Source of the DNA: Phyllostachys edulis
Taxonomy: Eukaryota; Streptophyta; Magnoliopsida; Poales; Poaceae
Assembly (NCBI GenBank): GCA_036346405.1
Contig: CM070557.1
Coordinates: 55,186,016 to 55,250,015 of the forward strand
DNA: 64,000 nucleotides
Reading direction: 5' to 3'
Below the pieces are notes generated by a model. The model searched no databases. It was not told the DNA's origin and saw nothing but the letters and a program-made list of their open reading frames with translations. Below, in pieces: positions 60,611-64,000 of this stretch. Both the position numbers and the translations under genes were made by a program. Each line of letters opens with the position of its first letter. Positions within the stretch are counted from its first letter, which is position 1.

Positions 60611-61907
60611 GGGAAATTTTGATCAATGTCACTGCTAAGTGCTCGTATCAGAGAATTGCCATCGCTTATTTCGATATTCGAAGGATGCCATTAAAAAGCT
60701 CTCTTTCTCATAAAATGCCATCAATCTACATATTTCACAAATATTGACGTTATTGCCCCCGTCTTCTTCACATTCCCATGTCTCCTCGACTGGATCCAGA
60801 CTCGTCTTCACCGCCGCTGACACCAAATCATCTCTGTCGCCTCCTCTGGACCGGCGGGGAGCTCATCCTTGGTCGCCGCTCTTGGCCCTCGCCGATCTTG
60901 GCTGAAGCTGTCCTCGCCGATCTTGGCCTCCAGCGCGAAGTCCTTGGTCGCCGCCGCCACCGTCTCGTGGATTTAGCAAGGCCGCCACGAGCCGAGCAGA
61001 GCAGAGCACGCCGTCGGAGGTTTGGACCCAGCAGCGCGGTACTCAAAAAGAGCCCAAAGAATAACGACGGAGGAGTTGGTCTCCGCCAGAGAGAAGTCGT
61101 CGCCGAGACGAGGGAGCCAAATCTTGCCACCGCTTCTTCACCGCCCTTGTACCACCCACGGCCGCCTCGCCACCGCCAGAGCCGCCTCCGCGCCACCTCC
61201 GTAGCCAGAGCCGCCGCGCTGTCGCTCTCATTGTCGTAGCCACCTCCACGGCCGCCTCCGCTGGGGTGGGAGCCGCCCGCGAGGCGCCGCCAGGCGGTGA
61301 CGCTAACGGCTTTGGTGCGGCTGCTGTCGCCGAGCCGATGATTTAACTCGACGGATTCGCCTCGTTGAGGCCGCAGGCCGTCGGACTTGGAGGATCGGTG
61401 CACGAAGAGGTCTCGCCACCGCCCTCGGGAGATGAAGCCGAACCCTTGGTGCCTTCTCGACCGCCTCATGCTGCTGCCACCGCTTCCACGGACCCGCCAG
61501 CAACCTCGACGAGGAGCCTGCTCCCACCGCAGCCGAAGCCGCCCACGCCGCCTCCCGACCGAGGAGGAAGAGGAGGGCGAGAAGAAGAAGGCGAGGACAA
61601 GGAGGTCGAGCCGAGGAGAGAGGAGGGGGCGTTTCCACCAAGGCCGACGGGGGCGACACCATGAGGGAGAAGAGGCCAAGGGGAGATGCGGCGTGGAGCT
61701 CTAATGGGGAATGCGGCGAAGAGGAGTTGGGAGAGGGAGAAGCCGCGGGAGAAGATATGGCAATTTGGTCCAATAGTGACAAAATACTTATACTAGTGGC
61801 ATTTTTATGAGAAAGAGAGCTTTTCAGTGGTATCCTTCGAATATCGAAATGAGCGATGGCAATTCTCTAATACGGGCACTTAGCAGTGGTATTTATCAAA
61901 ATTTCCC
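60611..61907. mobile_element. Mutator-like element with GC-rich cargo (Pack-MULE candidate, 1297 bp)
   Basis: Terminal inverted repeats are over 100 bp: gggaaattttgatca... at the left and ...tatcaaaatttccc at the right, sharing gaattgccatcgct and tcgatattcgaaggat. A perfect 9-bp TSD taaacaaaa flanks it (60602-60610 and 61908-61916). The interior 60770-61760 is about 1 kb of GC-rich gene-like sequence with open frames up to 283 codons (minus), Arg/Ser/Pro-rich and of no known domain. A captured gene fragment is likely but unidentified. Confidence 0.88.
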
Positions 61908-61916
61908 TAAACAAAA

Positions 61917-64000
61917 AGGGTAGAGACTTTGGATGACACGTACGTACGCATTGATATGGATGTTACGCTCGGATGGCATGGGATGCGGCTGTACCCCCGC
62001 CCACAAGGGTTCAATTCTCAAGATCGAAACTCTGGTGCCGCACCGAATAATTAGGAATATGGTATACACATACACTCGTTCAGTGGGATAGTGCGTACCC
62101 GTACTTCGTGAGACCTCGGTGTCTCCGCAAAAAAATCACAGCATGTGTAAGGAGACTCGCACGTGCGTGTGTACATGTGGTGGTGTGAGTGAAGTGCGAA
62201 TTGAGTGTGTATGTTTGCGTTGTACCCATTGAAAAAAGAATCGATACGGATATGCAGCGCAAAAATTGGAAATGCAAGAAGCTTCTTGGGGGCTTCATGT
62301 CGAAATATCTCTCTTTCTTTGCATAGAATCGCGCGATCCAGCTGCACGCGCGCACGCGTGCACAGTTGTAGCGTTGTACTGTCAGTCTCGGCGCGCGCGC
62401 AGCCATATCACGATGCCGCATGACCCATGAGCGGCGCTAAACAATTCGCTTAAGCTCAGCTAATCATCTCACGACCGATCGATCGTCAAAGCTAAGCCCC
62501 GGCTTGCATCGCTGGTTTAGTAGTTAAGTACGTGCGTACGTACGTGCCATAACATGCTTGTAGAAACAAGCTACGTACGTACGCACGCGTCGCAGCACAC
62601 TTGCTGAGATTATTAGTACCAAATCGATTAATTTAGATTAGCAAGACCGTATGGTTAATTAGCATATTCTGATTCTGCCTGTCCCTTTCATGCCGTCTCT
62701 TGGCGTATGATCGTTTGGCTCGGGCACATGCTGACACGCATGAGTGCATGTAGTGTGTCTCTGGTTTTGGGGTCGCAGTGGTTGCGTAGCGTCGTACTAG
62801 CCAGCAATTTTGTTCCATGGCTGTGCGACACGCTAGTAATTAATATAGATGCATGAGTGCGTGCATGGCGCCCTCTATTATTCAGTTCAGTTAGCGGTTC
62901 AGTTCTCGTTGGTTTAATTTGTAGTGCTACGTACTTAATTTGTAGTACGTGTACCATGGGCACGTATGTATGTGTGTACATGCAGCCATACAGGGACTGA
63001 CGCAGGTCAAAAAAATGAGCGATAGCACAAGTAGGCTGTCAGAACGTTTTCGCTGGACTGGGTAGGAGCACAAGTGATCAGACATACGGTTAGTTCACTA
63101 AAAACTGAAATTTTCCTTAACCCCGCTCAGCTTAATTTCTTTGGATTCGGCCCTGGGCTGCTACAAAATGTGTGTGCATGGTTGAGCTGGAGTGCTTGAT
63201 CTGACACACACACGCACGCACGTACGTACGCGGTGAAGGGTCGATGCTGGATGCATGGATGGAATTGATCTGTCTCAATTAAGAGCGTTGAATCGTCATG
63301 GAGTATCAAACTATACACAGGCCCACTCACCTAGGGTCAGTCAAATCATACAAGTTCAATTCGCCGCATTTGCAAATCAGTTCTCATCTCGATCTTAGCT
63401 CAATCATCATTCCAGATGTAATTTGCACGGTGAGAAAAGGCAGCGACGTTCGTTGAATTTGCCTATCATGCGTACGTGTAGTCATTGGCTGGACTGTGCA
63501 AGTTTTTTTTTTTTTGGTAGATCGATGAACCCGTACACTCGGCTGGACTGTGCAAGAAATTTTTCCCCCCTTGGTCATTGAGTTCACCATGCAGCTTGTA
63601 TAGAACCCGTACACGTACTCGCCAGGACACTGCAATAATTTTTCCTTGTGGAGGACTGGAAGTACGGATTTCACACTTAGAAAGTTAATTAGGACGATCA
63701 CTACGTACTCGCCACCTCCGGCCGGTGACAATCGACAGGCAGCAAGCGAAGCACCGACCAATGATTTTCTCGAGAATTTTGTAATGTGGTGGCGGTCGAA
63801 TTTCTAGAGTACACGGCAGCCGGCGTACATACACCGCGCGTCCGGCCACACATTTCCATCACAGGGTCAAATTCAGCGGATGGGAAGGGAGACCGTAAGC
63901 ATCAAACCCCGGTGACGTTTAAGCCAGACTGGCCCAAATCATGCATCAAGCAGTACGCATATGGCGTCTTGCGCTTGTTTGGCTATATGCGTCGGAAAAG
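61917..64000. other. Intergenic, nothing recognised
   Basis: The region has many acgtacgt and cgcgcg words and poly-T tracts but no supported gene. A ctggactgtgcaag word occurs three times, twice clearly, near 63490-63560. It could be upstream DNA of a gene outside the window. Confidence 0.45.

Noticed and set aside
60828..61679. 283-codon open frame on the minus strand
   Set aside because: Arg/Ser/Pro-rich low complexity, lies within a TSD-bounded Mutator-like element, overlaps equally open frames on both strands, and shows no domain; treated as GC-driven.

Overview
This is nuclear DNA of a grass, most likely rice (Oryza). The two intact genes have spliced plant structures. Almost everything else is nested transposable elements: copia and gypsy-type LTR elements, Helitrons with CTRR ends, a Stowaway MITE, and hAT, CACTA and Mutator-like elements, many with intact target-site duplications (TSDs). 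The species is inferred from repeat style and protein similarity; no search was run.

Only two host genes are convincing. (1) 5104-6396 on the minus strand encodes a 223-residue secreted, GPI-anchored X8 (CBM43) protein of the plasmodesmal callose-binding type, in four coding exons, with a probable noncoding first exon and TATA box near 7.7-7.85 kb. (2) 22154-24340 on the plus strand encodes a 214-residue SC35-like SR splicing factor (one RRM plus an RS tail), in five coding exons after a noncoding exon that ends at 21340. They are separated by about 14 kb of transposons and share no evident pathway.

Layout. 1-3610 is the right part of a long gypsy-type LTR packed with a GACCTCC motif. 3.6-9.96 kb holds the X8 gene, a 166-bp hAT MITE and a Stowaway MITE. 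9965-20742 is a decayed copia element on the minus strand (TSD tcagt). Its left LTR is split by a Helitron that itself contains another Helitron, and its pol is split by a 690-bp solo LTR. 20.75-24.75 kb is the SR gene. 25822-31889 is a 6.07-kb hAT element with an internally deleted LTR retrotransposon inside it. 32090-37205 is a CACTA/En-Spm-like element with a decayed Ptta-type gene carrying a Ulp1 (C48) protease domain; it is bounded by roughly 0.62-kb direct repeats that include the hAT end. 39279-47629 is a second CACTA element (TSD tcc) containing an (AT)n tract, a 252-bp foldback, a small hAT element and a hAT transposase pseudogene. After a BARE/RIRE1-like LTR fragment come a 1.3-kb hAT element (48678-49998), a 3.5-kb solo LTR (52116-55599), a Mutator-like element with a hAT MITE inside it (55727-57215), and two further Mutator-like elements (58778-60106 and 60611-61907) that carry GC-rich gene-like cargo and have the same 9-bp TSD.

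The main value of the window is this insertion history, which can be read to base precision from TSDs. The most unusual signals are a three-palindrome module shared by two different LTRs, the CACTA element framed by 0.6-kb repeats, the Helitron-in-Helitron-in-LTR nest with a repeated 5' terminus, and the two Mutator-like insertions at the same 9-mer.
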